A DNA stretch of 64,000 nt from Bacteroidales bacterium UBA5197 (GTDB taxonomy: Bacteria > Bacteroidota > Bacteroidia > Bacteroidales > Lentimicrobiaceae), in the NCBI GenBank assembly GCA_002412885.1, contig DHVX01000029.1, forward strand, positions 40,022 to 104,021, read 5' to 3'. The notes under the pieces were generated by a model. That model was not told the DNA's origin. It saw only the letters and a program-made list of their open reading frames with translations, and made no database searches. Each line of letters opens with the position of its first letter. Positions within the stretch are counted from its first letter, which is position 1. The position numbers were made by a program, and so were the translations under genes. Positions 50,002 to 59,099 of this stretch are shown here, in pieces.

Positions 50002-53000
50002 TTATCGCCTGATGATCCTGAACATCTGTTGTTTATCGGCAAGGGTAACCTTAATGATGTAAACCCCGGATTTTAAAGTTGTAAAATCAATTTCAAGCAA
50101 AGCACCGGTATGAATCACATCAACATGGCATATCCTGCCTGCAAGATCATAGGTTACAACATCCTTTTCAGCAAGCTTTTGATCTCCTGAAATGATGTAA
50201 ACTTTATCTGATGTTGGATTAGGATATACCATTAACGTTGAAGACAGATTACCTTCTTCTCCCTGATCAGAGATCTCACCAGACTTGTTGCATCTGTTGG
50301 ATGTTGAACTGGCATTTGATGCAGTTGATGTTTTATGATTGCCGTTAAATGTAATCAATGTCCAGGTCAGCTTTTTCCCATCAAATCGGGCCTGCCACGA
50401 GCCATTGCCGGGTAAAAACAATTCAGGTTGCATGCTATTTTCGAAATGTCCGGTCCCTGAAATGAAATTTTCAATACCCTGAGGCACATAAACGGCTGTA
50501 GTATTCGGATTCTGATATGAAAAATTGGCAATAAATGTAAACCCATTTTCATCAGGCGGAATTTGTTCAACACAAACAAGGCTTGTTTTAACATTTCTTG
50601 TGCCTGGTCCGTAAGGATTTACATAAAGGGTACCATTTTGTGGACTGAAGTTGTAATTATTCGAGACGGCTGTTGGAATAATCTGGTAAATTCCTGCATT
50701 CCCGGTGTAAGCCGGACTGATCTCAAAAGTCAATGAATTGACTACTGACGAGTCATCGCCATTGATAAATCCACTGAATGATGCCGTAAATTCAGGCAGT
50801 GGATCACCTTTCCTGATAACTTTATCATGAGCTGTCACCACCGCTTCGGCCGGAAGAATGGTAAGGGCTCCAAGTCCATAAGAAATATTAAAATTATTGG
50901 ACAGCAATGAGCCCGGAACAATTATGTGTTCCCCGACAGTATTACCAGTTACAAGGTTAAGCGAACGAATTATTACAGAACCTGTTGTACTTCCCGAAAG
51001 GATACTGATGTCATCTTCACCGAGAATAATAATTGCTTCGCTGTTGCTGTCTTCGTTTATGGTACCTGAGTTCACCAACGCGGTGGCATTTACCAGCGCG
51101 GTGGCATTCACAAGTGCCGTTGCACTTACCAGATTGCCATCATCATCAAAGGTATTTACCAAAGCCGTGCCGTTTACCAGCGCTGTCGCATTCACCAGAG
51201 CCGTGGCATTTACCAGTGCTGTGGCGTTTACAAGTGCAGTGGCATCGAGCAATGCCTGCGGATCAATCAGTGTTCCGTTGACCAATGCTGTGGCATTGAC
51301 CAGGGCTGTGGCGTCGCTGATCATAAAGCTCTTGTTGACCAAAGCGGTAGCATCCAACAGAGGCTCGCCAAGTTCATTCACAAGAGCCGTTGCAAAAACG
51401 AGTGCTGTGGCATTTACCAGCGCAGTTGCATGGGTTTGTTGCAATTGCGAAAGTATTTCAAGACTATCGGAAGGATTCATGAAAATCAGATTTTCAGGAT
51501 CAAGTTCAACGTCGTTGAAGATATAATCAAACTCAAATCCCTCAAGCACTTCGCCATAGGTAAATGTTTTATCTCTGGGTTTAATCAGCAGTTCAAGCTT
51601 TTCAATGGTCAGCAAACCGCTTTCAAACACAAAATCGAAGCGATTCAGCAGTGAAATATCCAGTGAATCAGAAAGAGGAATATTGCTTAGGGGATTCAGC
51701 GGATCGGCCAGAGAGGGCGCAATTTCCCAGAAACCTACATTGCTGAGGTTATTGGCAACTGTTTCAAAAGGCACAGCCATAATTCTTGAAATCTCATCTG
51801 CGGATAGTCCGGCATCAGCCAATGGAACACCCCCTCCAAGGGTTTCGAGTGAATAAACGGCTGTGAAATCCGGAATAACAGCGCCATACTTTTTGGATGT
51901 ATCTTCAATATGGATAAGAATTTTATCCTTTGTAGAGAAATAAGCAGGTTCAGACAAACCGCCATCAGTACCATTCGTTTGAGGCAGCGGAGGATTATAC
52001 ACCTGAATAACCGGGAAAAGTTCGTTAAATTCGGGAATTACACCGGTAATCAGCGAATCGTTGACCAGGACAGAACCTTGAGGAAGCGGAGCTCCGTTGA
52101 AATAGATTTCTGATTGTGAGGTCAGAAAATTTCCTGTCACCGAAACTTCCACAGGAACCAAGCCGGGAATAAGTGTTGTATCGTAAAGCAGCGCAGTAAT
52201 TTCGGGAGATGGATTCCCCAGCGTCAGCAAAGGAGCATCGGCCTGAATAAAACCGTAACCCGATGAGAAATTAAAACCTGAAGCACCCATAGGAATGGCG
52301 GTGCTTTGCATTAATTCCCTGATTTCCTGCGGGGAAATTCCTGAATCGTAAAACTTTGAACGGGCCTCCATAATCAGCGCTGCAACGCCTGCGGCATGCG
52401 GGGCTGCGGCAGAAGTACCGAAGAAATTAGGGAAAGGATCGCCATCAATGTTAAATCCGCCAAGATCAACGGTGGTATTCACACCGTTTGGCGCCACAAT
52501 TTCAGGTTTGTTTCTTACTTCACCATTTACCGGCACTCCGCCTGTCGATGAGAACGAAGCAATGCTCGGCGGATTAACACCAAATTCAGGCGTATTGCTG
52601 TAAAGCACAGCTCCTACAGCAATGGCACCTGCGGCATTTGCCTGCCCGACAATGGTGGATGAACCGCCATCGCCAAATTCGTTTATGGTAAGATCACCCC
52701 TGAAAACAATGTATTTCAGCAAAACACCTGAAGTGCCTGATGCATTGACAATCATTACATTGGCTTGAGCCCCGCCTGCTGCAACGGTGAACGGCAAAAC
52801 TTCAATGGCTGGTTTTCCGGTGTTGTTCCTGTTAAAACCGAATAACCTTCCTCCGTTGTCATTAACCAGGTATATGTCCATGTCGGTATTGGTGGCGTAA
52901 AAATATCCACCATCATCCCACTGAAGTACCAGGGTATAATTACCTTCAGACAATGAAATGCTTTGAAACAGATCGGTACCACCTGATCCTGCAAAATTGT

Positions 53001-54441
53001 GCGCCAGACCTGTAATTCCTATGGGAGGCGTTGCCGGAGAAAACATCTGCTGATAAGATTTTGAGCCATAGTTACCGGCGGCTGAAAAATAAGCAACACC
53101 CAGCGAAGCAACACTATCAACGGCTTTTGCCACGATTCCATCGCGGAAGAAGGGCTCAGAAATGTAGGTAATGTCATCAACAATAATATCGCAGCCAGCT
53201 TCCTGAAGCTCAATAATGCCGGCAGCAAAATCACCGGCGGTAATAAATCCGGATCTGAAAGCCAGTTCTGCACCGGGTGCAATATCGTGGATTATCTGAA
53301 GCATTGCCCTTCCTTCATCTGAGCGGGCTCCATTAGGAAACTCCTTCAAAACCTGAACCGGAACATTATTCGCAGGATTTGAAGTTCCCGGCAAATCACC
53401 ACGGGAAACGTCATCGGCTGCAGGGTTTCCCAAAATTGTGTTGTAGCTGTCGGAAAGCACACCGATCTTAATGCCGGTTCCTTTGAGATTAAATGCTTTG
53501 CGCGCAAGGGCAGACCGCATGGCAACATCGCCCTGACTGGTTACAATTCCACTGTTTGTCAGGGCCGGGTAAACCGGACTGGCTTGCAAAACAAGCTGAG
53601 GCTGATCATTCAGCAAGAGCAGGTTGGCAATCGGGTAAAAACCGGTTATAAGCGATTCATTTTCATATACTTCCACAGATGTCATTCCATATCCTGATGA
53701 TTCCACCAATGCTAATATAGCCGGCAATTGCCCCTGAATGGCAGTGATTTCGATCAGTACCGTAGATCCGACGATGTTGAAAATATCATTGGATATAACA
53801 TTACCCGTTGCAATGTAAGTTTCGTAAAGGGATGTGAGTTCAGGTCCGATCAGCGAAAATGATTTTCCATTTGCCGGAGGTGTGTAATAAGGAAAAATAC
53901 TCTGATTGTTACATTCAAGCACCGACTGAAAATCAGCGATTGTAAAATCTACAGGCATGGAGTTGTTGGCGGCTTTAACAAGTGTCTGTTGATTCTGAAG
54001 CCCGCCTGTTAAAGTATAAGAAACCAGTAATTCGCCGGGGCCGCTTCCAAAGTTTCCAAGACCAGTGATTCTGAAACCCTGAAAAGGAACTCCTCCTATG
54101 TCTGGTCCCAGATTAATGGTTGGATTTCCGGAACCACCTGACGCAAAAACTGCTGAAACATTTGAATAAGTTCCGGGAATGGCCTGCACAGCGTAATGGT
54201 TGATCTCATTGCATGCAGGAGGTCCGCAATTATCGTGTTTTAGTGACAAAACAATAATAAACTGATCAGCACCAACAGCAGTAACTGATTGTATGTCTGT
54301 TGTATAACCTTGCCCATGCAGATACCCGATTTCACATTCCTGCTGTGCTACCAGGGTCTTTGACAAAAGAATAGTGAAGAGAATCAGAAAAAATGAGGAG
54401 AGCGAAAAGGCAGATGCTGCATTGTAATTTATATTTCTCAT
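50002..54441 (-). CDS. T9SS-secreted sedolisin-like peptidase with MBG domains and ATALVN repeats
   Basis: A 1479-residue exported protein. The signal peptide is within residues 1-32 (ending LVAQQ). Residues about 320-700 form a peptidase of the subtilase superfamily with KIGVLSDSYN, DEGRAMLQIIHDIAPGAEL, GCDIIVDDITY and FFGTSAAAPHAAGVAAL. The usual subtilisin HGT motif is replaced by DEGRAM, so the triad is probably E376, D422 or D423 and S677, as in S53-like peptidases. After an IPT/Ig-like region there is an MBG domain interrupted by 14 copies of ATALVN (1005-1124), and a second MBG domain (VVTAHDKVIRKGDPLPEFTA). The last about 75 residues (MVYPNPTSDKVYI to FRIIRR) are a T9SS type A sorting domain. 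Confidence 0.85.
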   Translation of the reverse strand: MRNINYNAASAFSLSSFFLILFTILLSKTLVAQQECEIGYLHGQGYTTDIQSVTAVGADQFIIVLSLKHDNCGPPACNEINHYAVQAIPGTYSNVSAVFASGGSGNPTINLGPDIGGVPFQGFRITGLGNFGSGPGELLVSYTLTGGLQNQQTLVKAANNSMPVDFTIADFQSVLECNNQSIFPYYTPPANGKSFSLIGPELTSLYETYIATGNVISNDIFNIVGSTVLIEITAIQGQLPAILALVESSGYGMTSVEVYENESLITGFYPIANLLLLNDQPQLVLQASPVYPALTNSGIVTSQGDVAMRSALARKAFNLKGTGIKIGVLSDSYNTILGNPAADDVSRGDLPGTSNPANNVPVQVLKEFPNGARSDEGRAMLQIIHDIAPGAELAFRSGFITAGDFAAGIIELQEAGCDIIVDDITYISEPFFRDGIVAKAVDSVASLGVAYFSAAGNYGSKSYQQMFSPATPPIGITGLAHNFAGSGGTDLFQSISLSEGNYTLVLQWDDGGYFYATNTDMDIYLVNDNGGRLFGFNRNNTGKPAIEVLPFTVAAGGAQANVMIVNASGTSGVLLKYIVFRGDLTINEFGDGGSSTIVGQANAAGAIAVGAVLYSNTPEFGVNPPSIASFSSTGGVPVNGEVRNKPEIVAPNGVNTTVDLGGFNIDGDPFPNFFGTSAAAPHAAGVAALIMEARSKFYDSGISPQEIRELMQSTAIPMGASGFNFSSGYGFIQADAPLLTLGNPSPEITALLYDTTLIPGLVPVEVSVTGNFLTSQSEIYFNGAPLPQGSVLVNDSLITGVIPEFNELFPVIQVYNPPLPQTNGTDGGLSEPAYFSTKDKILIHIEDTSKKYGAVIPDFTAVYSLETLGGGVPLADAGLSADEISRIMAVPFETVANNLSNVGFWEIAPSLADPLNPLSNIPLSDSLDISLLNRFDFVFESGLLTIEKLELLIKPRDKTFTYGEVLEGFEFDYIFNDVELDPENLIFMNPSDSLEILSQLQQTHATALVNATALVFATALVNELGEPLLDATALVNKSFMISDATALVNATALVNGTLIDPQALLDATALVNATALVNATALVNATALVNGTALVNTFDDDGNLVSATALVNATALVNATALVNSGTINEDSNSEAIIILGEDDISILSGSTTGSVIIRSLNLVTGNTVGEHIIVPGSLLSNNFNISYGLGALTILPAEAVVTAHDKVIRKGDPLPEFTASFSGFINGDDSSVVNSLTFEISPAYTGNAGIYQIIPTAVSNNYNFSPQNGTLYVNPYGPGTRNVKTSLVCVEQIPPDENGFTFIANFSYQNPNTTAVYVPQGIENFISGTGHFENSMQPELFLPGNGSWQARFDGKKLTWTLITFNGNHKTSTASNASSTSNRCNKSGEISDQGEEGNLSSTLMVYPNPTSDKVYIISGDQKLAEKDVVTYDLAGRICHVDVIHTGALLEIDFTTLKSGVYIIKVTLADKQQMFRIIRR
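51070..51429 (-). repeat. ATALVN hexapeptide-coding repeat block
   Basis: These 360 bp code for 120 residues made of 14 hexapeptides: twelve exact ATALVN, one ATALVF and one GTALVN, in groups separated by ELGEPLLD, KSFMISD, GTLIDPQALLD and TFDDDGNLVS. Synonymous codons differ between copies (Leu as CTT, CTG or TTG; Val as GTA or GTG; Asn as AAT or AAC), so the amino-acid sequence is conserved beyond simple DNA slippage. Confidence 0.9.
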
Positions 54442-54923
54442 GGTTGTTGTTTTTTTGAATTAACACAAAGATTTTAAGTTACTATTAATCCTGCGTGGAC
54501 AAGCAGTAAAAGAAAACCATCTCAGGCGGACTGATGAATATGAATTGATAGTAGCGGCAAAAACCGGGAGGTAAAAAAGAGTGAGGTCAGACAAGCAGAA
54601 TAAACAATCGCCTTATGTAGAATGTTTCTAAACAAAGTAAAATAATAACACAAAGCAGAGCGCATAATTAACAGATTTTTAACATTTTACATCATTTTAT
54701 ATGTGATTTTTGATCAATATATAACTATCAGACTATAATTCAGTAAGTTTTCAGATTTAAAACATTCCTAAAGTTCCTGACTTCACAAACGAATCAAACA
54801 TATTTGACTATTTCGATGTTATTTAAGTCTCTGAATAGTCCTCCGGTAATCTTATTCTTCTCGTTTACTTTTGCCCACAGAAAAACAGAAAAGATAATCA
54901 ACAGCAGATTAAATATCAAAAAA
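54442..54923. other. intergenic region without a gene
   Basis: About 480 bp between the divergent peptidase and universal stress protein genes; A+T-rich and without a coding pattern, hairpin or promoter box that I can defend. Confidence 0.5.
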
Positions 54924-55748
54924 ATGAAACAGGAAAAGATTGTTGTCCCAGTTGATTTTACCATTGCTTCTGGTCAGGCAGTTACACAGGCAATAGTAAT
55001 TGCACAAAAAACCAACTCCACAATTTTACTTTTACATTGCATGGAGCCAGTATCTGCTGAGAAAAAAAAAATTAATCAGAAACTTGTTGAAGAAAAACTG
55101 AATTTACTGACAAAAAAGATTGAAGCAGAAGGAGTCAAATGCGAACATATTATTGCAGATGGGAGTATTTTTGATCAGATTCCAATGATAGCAAACCGAC
55201 CGGATAACTTCATGATGGTAATCGGAACACATGGAATTCAAGGAATTAAGCAGAAAATGCTGGGGGCTGATATTTTAAAGATTGTCCGCAAAATATCAAT
55301 TCCCTGCCTTATTGTTCAGGAAGATTGCATGACCAAAAATTTTGGCCCCATAGTTTTTCCAGTAGGCAGTCACGATAATTTCCGACGTCTGGCAGAGTCA
55401 ACTGCTACATTTGCCATTAAATTCGGAGCTGAAATTCACATTTATTCTGTCAACAGAAAAGGGGATGAAGCATCCGAAAGGATCAGACAAAATACGGCAC
55501 TGGCGAAAGAGATTTTTACAATTAAAACCGTCCCGTTTAAATATCACAGCGAAGATGCTTATGTTATATCAGTAGGCTATGCCAAACAAACATTGAAATA
55601 TGCCAATCTGATAGGTGCAGGACTGGTGTCTATAATGTCAGTAAATTCTGACGAGCACTATTACTTCGCTCAGTCCGACAAGGAAACCATGATTAATAAT
55701 GAGTATAACATCCCGGTTTTTTGTGTGAGTGGAATTGATGCAGAATAA
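54924..55748 (+). CDS. universal stress protein, UspA family (tandem domain)
   Basis: A 274-residue protein. The start at 54924 (MKQEKIVVPVDFTIASGQAV) is the family's usual start; an upstream extension to 54804 is not conserved in character. Domain 1 has VIGTHGIQGIKQKMLGADI, the ATP-binding GxxG pattern of UspA, followed by LIVQED; domain 2 is more divergent and lacks the pattern. UspA proteins act in stress survival, some binding ATP. No operon partner is close. Confidence 0.8.
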   Translation: MKQEKIVVPVDFTIASGQAVTQAIVIAQKTNSTILLLHCMEPVSAEKKKINQKLVEEKLNLLTKKIEAEGVKCEHIIADGSIFDQIPMIANRPDNFMMVIGTHGIQGIKQKMLGADILKIVRKISIPCLIVQEDCMTKNFGPIVFPVGSHDNFRRLAESTATFAIKFGAEIHIYSVNRKGDEASERIRQNTALAKEIFTIKTVPFKYHSEDAYVISVGYAKQTLKYANLIGAGLVSIMSVNSDEHYYFAQSDKETMINNEYNIPVFCVSGIDAE

Positions 55749-55794
55749 ATGTTCGGTTTGGTTAACCTCAACCTTAACCTCAGCCTCAACACCC

Positions 55795-56463
55795 TCAGCG
55801 TTTCCTTACCACCATCACCCCATCGCGAACCGGCAACAAAACATGATCGATCCTGTGATCGTTTCTGATATGCTGATTAAACTCTGCAATACCGCGGGTT
55901 TCCTTATCTGATAGCGCATCTGGACTCATTACCTTGCCATACCACAGCACATTATCAACCAGAATAAATCCTCCCTGACGAACTTTCGGCATCACAGCTT
56001 CATAATAATTCAGGTAATTTTCCTTATCGGCATCTATAAAAACCAGATCGAAAATGCCATTCAATGTTGGGAGTACATCCAATGCATTTCCCTGATGAGT
56101 AATTATTTTCTGCTGCAGCCCCGTTTCAGCGAAATACTTCTGTGCGATATGTGCAACTTCAGGATTGTTGTCAATGGTGTGCAATTTTCCGTTTTCAGTC
56201 AGCCCGGAAGCGAGATAAATTGCTGAATAGCCGGTAAATGTTCCGATTTCAAGGATATGCTCCGGCTTAAGCATAAAGCTGATCATCTGAAGCAAACGCC
56301 CCTGCAGCAGTCCCGAAAGCATGCCCGGTGTAGTTACTGCCAGGTTGGTGTCGCGTATCAATCGATGCATCAGTTCAGGCTCAGGCGAAGTATGCTCAAT
56401 TGCATAACGCTCATACTCAGGCGCAGTAGTCTGATATTGAGGTCTTTCGAACAACTCGCTCAT
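55795..56463 (-). CDS. SAM-dependent O-methyltransferase (CCoAOMT-like)
   Basis: A 222-residue class I methyltransferase. Motif I is ILEIGTFTGYSAIYLA, then HTIDNNPEVAHIAQKYF and FDLVFIDADKENYLNYYE (metal-binding Asp), and ILVDNVLWYGKV near the C terminus. This fits the cation-dependent O-methyltransferase family 3. The substrate (a catechol or similar) is unknown. The start overlaps the M16 peptidase stop by 4 bp (ATGA), so the two genes are coupled. Confidence 0.9.
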   Translation of the reverse strand: MSELFERPQYQTTAPEYERYAIEHTSPEPELMHRLIRDTNLAVTTPGMLSGLLQGRLLQMISFMLKPEHILEIGTFTGYSAIYLASGLTENGKLHTIDNNPEVAHIAQKYFAETGLQQKIITHQGNALDVLPTLNGIFDLVFIDADKENYLNYYEAVMPKVRQGGFILVDNVLWYGKVMSPDALSDKETRGIAEFNQHIRNDHRIDHVLLPVRDGVMVVRKR

Positions 56464-57692
56464 GGTTTCCGGTTTTTATAGACCAGCATACTCATTTTTT
56501 TCTGTTCCATTACATCGGTAGCCACTTCAAGAAGCTGCGCTGACGTGATGGAATTGATTTTTGAAATGAGCACTTCATGGGTATCCACGGTATCGTAAAC
56601 CAGCACACTTTTGGCCATGGAGAGGGTGTCGTTCAGGTTCGACTCAAAGGATATGGCAATCTGACCGATAAACTGCTGTTTGGCGGTGTGAAGCTGCATA
56701 GCGCCCAGTGGTTTATCGCGGAATTTATCCAGTTCCTTGTAAACCAGTGCAATGGCTTTATCAAGCGCACCATTGTCGGTGCCAAGATAAATCATAAACG
56801 AACCCGCCTCAACATACGGTGTGTATGCCGATTCGATGTTATACGACAGCCCGTTGCGTTCGCGCAAAGCCATGCTGAGTCGCGAGTTCATGGCTGGCCC
56901 GCCAAGCAGGTTGGTAAGTAAGGCCAGCGCTGTACGATTGGGATCTGTATATCCGTAAGCCTGATTGCCAATAATGCAGTGGGTCTGGAAAATCCGTCGG
57001 GACTGAATCACGGTTTCGGGCAGATTACCTGCAAATTTCTGGCGACCGGTCACACGAAGATTTTCCGGCTGCTGTCCGAAGGCTGCTGTTACAAGCTTAA
57101 CCAGACGGGTAAAATTTATATTTCCCACCGAACTGATTACGATCTGATCGGTATGATAATGATTGGCAATAAAGGAAAGTATTTTCTTTCTGCTGAATTT
57201 TCTAACACCGGCCGGAGTTCCCAGGATTGATTTTCCGAGCGGATGCCCTTTGAACAACATCTCTTCAAACTCATCAAAAATCAACTCAGAAGGGCTGTCC
57301 TTGTAAGCGTTTATCTCATCAATCACCACATCTTTTTCCTTGTCTATTTCTTTATCAGGAAAAGTAGAATTGAAAAGGATATCGGCGAAAAGCTCCACAG
57401 CGCGGGCATAATGAGAACTGAGGAAAGATGCGTGAAGGCAGGTTTCTTCCTTGGTGGTGTAAGCATTGAGATCAGCGCCGATATTTTCGAGCCGACCCAG
57501 CACCTGATGAACCTTACGTTTGCCGGTTCCTTTGAAAATTACATGTTCAATAAAATGGGCAAGTCCTTCTTCTCCGGGCAGTTCATCACGCGAACCGGTG
57601 TTGATCATTACAGCCAGATGGCCTACAAGCCGGTTTGAATTTCGGTGAACAATCCGGATGCCATTGCTAAGGGTATGAAATTGATATTGCAT
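56460..57692 (-). CDS. M16-family zinc metallopeptidase
   Basis: A 410-residue peptidase of the pitrilysin family. The inverted zinc motif HFIEH (46-50) and the distal E126 (VIDEINAY) are intact, so this is the catalytic type and not the inactive partner. The C-terminal half carries the usual RNGLSYNIESAYTPYVEAGS glycine-rich substrate loop. It resembles bacterial processing-peptidase-like proteins. No second M16 subunit is adjacent. A TACTTTTG box at 57711-57718 is a likely promoter. Confidence 0.93.
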   Translation of the reverse strand: MQYQFHTLSNGIRIVHRNSNRLVGHLAVMINTGSRDELPGEEGLAHFIEHVIFKGTGKRKVHQVLGRLENIGADLNAYTTKEETCLHASFLSSHYARAVELFADILFNSTFPDKEIDKEKDVVIDEINAYKDSPSELIFDEFEEMLFKGHPLGKSILGTPAGVRKFSRKKILSFIANHYHTDQIVISSVGNINFTRLVKLVTAAFGQQPENLRVTGRQKFAGNLPETVIQSRRIFQTHCIIGNQAYGYTDPNRTALALLTNLLGGPAMNSRLSMALRERNGLSYNIESAYTPYVEAGSFMIYLGTDNGALDKAIALVYKELDKFRDKPLGAMQLHTAKQQFIGQIAISFESNLNDTLSMAKSVLVYDTVDTHEVLISKINSITSAQLLEVATDVMEQKKMSMLVYKNRKP

Positions 57693-57710
57693 GTTTTAGA
57701 TTGGAGGTGG

Positions 57711-57718
57711 CAAAAGTA
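57711..57718 (-). promoter_or_regulatory. probable -7 box of the M16 peptidase operon
   Basis: TACTTTTG (minus strand), 19 nt before the start, matches TAnnTTTG. Confidence 0.5.
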
Positions 57719-57784
57719 AGGAAATATTCGGCGCAACTGCCTGTTTTAAAGTTGCAGCGCATACCTCCCGCCAGGAAGAGTCAT

Positions 57785-58100
57785 TGTTTGCGATAGCTAT
57801 CGGAACCGCTAACAATGACAGATTGTCGTTTTACACCACATGATTTGTAAAATTGATCGTTTTGTGCTTCGACTCCGCTACCAATGACAGATTGTTCGTC
57901 CGATCCTTCGACTCCGCTCAGGAGGACATCGTATAGAATTGATATTTAGTGCATTAAGATGATGCAGTGTACACTATAAACGAATGTCACACTGAGCGTC
58001 GAAGTGTTTAAACGCTTGATCTGCTGTCAACTCCGCATATGCTCATTGTTTTTGAGTTCCAACTCCATGTGTACAAGGAGTAGGTGCATCCTGCTAATAA
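57785..58100. repeat. dispersed intergenic repeat cluster
   Basis: The 418-bp gap 57693-58110 has no gene. It holds GCGATAGCTATCGGAACCGCT, then two copies of [C/T]AATGACAGATTGT with CTTCGACTCCGCT, then GAATGTCACACTGAGCGTCGA and a CAAGGAG[T/G]AGGTGCATCCTG piece of the 44.9-kb repeat family. Related modules are at 39862-40091. Confidence 0.6.
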
Positions 58101-58110
58101 ATCAGCACAC

Positions 58111-58659
58111 CTATTTAATCTCCAATGGAAATTTCTTCACATACGACAACCAGAAAAGTGGCCTGTAACCGCGCATCTCACCGGTTTCGGTATAACTTTC
58201 CACCAACGGACAAATGGCAATTACCTTTTTGGTGATCAAACCATTATCTTCGTTCAGATACCATTCTTCCAGAAAACGAACCCTGGTAATGTCAGATAAC
58301 TGAAGCTCGCGGGTAACAATGCTGTCGTAGTTTTCGTAAGGTTCATAAGGGCGCTGCAATGTCAGCAGATCGGTTCGGGTGCCGGTGGCAAGTACTTCTT
58401 CGGGCGAAAGCTGTTTGTTGGATATCACATCATAAACCTTTACTTTTCCTGTGCGGGCCGACTGAATCACAGCCTGTACAAACTTTTCACGATTCGGTCC
58501 TTCAAGATTTTGCACCCACCAGGCAAGATCAACTTCAGGCGTTTTTATGGTAACATCATACTGAATGCGTTCGGTAAGTTTATCGCCTTTCCCGCTTCCG
58601 CAGGAAATAAATACGAGAACTGATCCGAACAATAATCCGGCAAATAACATCTTTTTCAT
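58111..58659 (-). CDS. GldN/PorN-like lipoprotein
   Basis: A 182-residue lipoprotein; ATG at 58659 gives MKKMLFAGLLFGSVLVFISC with a lipobox cysteine, and a longer frame to 58740 is rejected. The C-terminal part, RVRFLEEWYLNEDNGLITKK followed by VIAICPL and RGYRPLFWLSYVKKFP, closely follows the pattern of GldN/PorN, a ring component of the type IX secretion and gliding machinery (EDW, IIGICPL, GYxPLFWIYY). The N-terminal half is shorter than in GldN (about 300 residues). The rest of the gldKLMN operon is not adjacent. A TAACTTTG box at 58711-58718 is a likely promoter. Confidence 0.55.
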   Translation of the reverse strand: MKKMLFAGLLFGSVLVFISCGSGKGDKLTERIQYDVTIKTPEVDLAWWVQNLEGPNREKFVQAVIQSARTGKVKVYDVISNKQLSPEEVLATGTRTDLLTLQRPYEPYENYDSIVTRELQLSDITRVRFLEEWYLNEDNGLITKKVIAICPLVESYTETGEMRGYRPLFWLSYVKKFPLEIK

Positions 58660-58710
58660 AATACAGGGGTTTATTAACGATTGCTTAGTCAGGTTATATT
58701 TGTGTGTGTA

Positions 58711-58718
58711 CAAAGTTA
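58711..58718 (-). promoter_or_regulatory. probable -7 box of the GldN-like lipoprotein gene
   Basis: TAACTTTG (minus strand), 52 nt before the start, matches TAnnTTTG. Confidence 0.4.
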
Positions 58719-58810
58719 CCAAAGTTATTCCGAAAAGCATTCATACAGCGGAAAAATGATGGTTTGCTGATGAGATTTGGAAGTTAGGGAAACAAAGATT
58801 AGAATGAATT

Positions 58811-58994
58811 TTACTCCCTCTCCCCTTTTGCCTTTGGCTACGCTCAGGCACCGGGGAGAACCCAAAATTCAGCATTTGAAATAAATACTAACAACTCAGT
58901 AGGATGCACTCCCTCCCTCGGTGCCTGAGCTTGCCTGCCGCCCTTTTAGGCAGGCATGGTCGAAGGCCAGGGAGGGTTGGGAAGGGTAAAAGAA
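58811..58994. repeat. dispersed intergenic repeats
   Basis: Two elements in the 440-bp gap 58660-59099. One (58811-58862) has CTCCCC and GGGGAG arms around TTTGCCTTTGGCTACGCTCAG. The other (58899-58990) is a reverse-oriented copy of the 44.9-kb array unit: GTAGGATGCACTCCCTCCCT through GGGAGGGTTGGGAAGGGTAA, carrying an inner hairpin GCCTGCC and GGCAGGC. No gene is seen. Confidence 0.6.
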
Positions 58995-59056
58995 CTTTTT
59001 GCACTATGCCATTACAATCTTAAATAATCATGAAATTACCATGACGCATAAACTTC

Positions 59057-59064
59057 TACCTTTG
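59057..59064 (+). promoter_or_regulatory. -7 box of the TMTC-like gene
   Basis: TACCTTTG matches TAnnTTTG and lies 35 nt before the ATG at 59100. Confidence 0.5.
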
Positions 59065-59099
59065 CAAAAAAGCCACCGACCATCCAAGTGAGCATACTC

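Noticed and set aside
51070..51429. CRISPR or VNTR reading of the 18-bp repeat
   Set aside because: The repeat keeps the reading frame of a large gene and differs by synonymous changes, so it is protein-coding.
50897..51526. Long plus-strand frame rich in SAVAFT repeats
   Set aside because: It is the exact antisense of the ATALVN-coding block of the T9SS protein and arises from its 18-bp periodicity.
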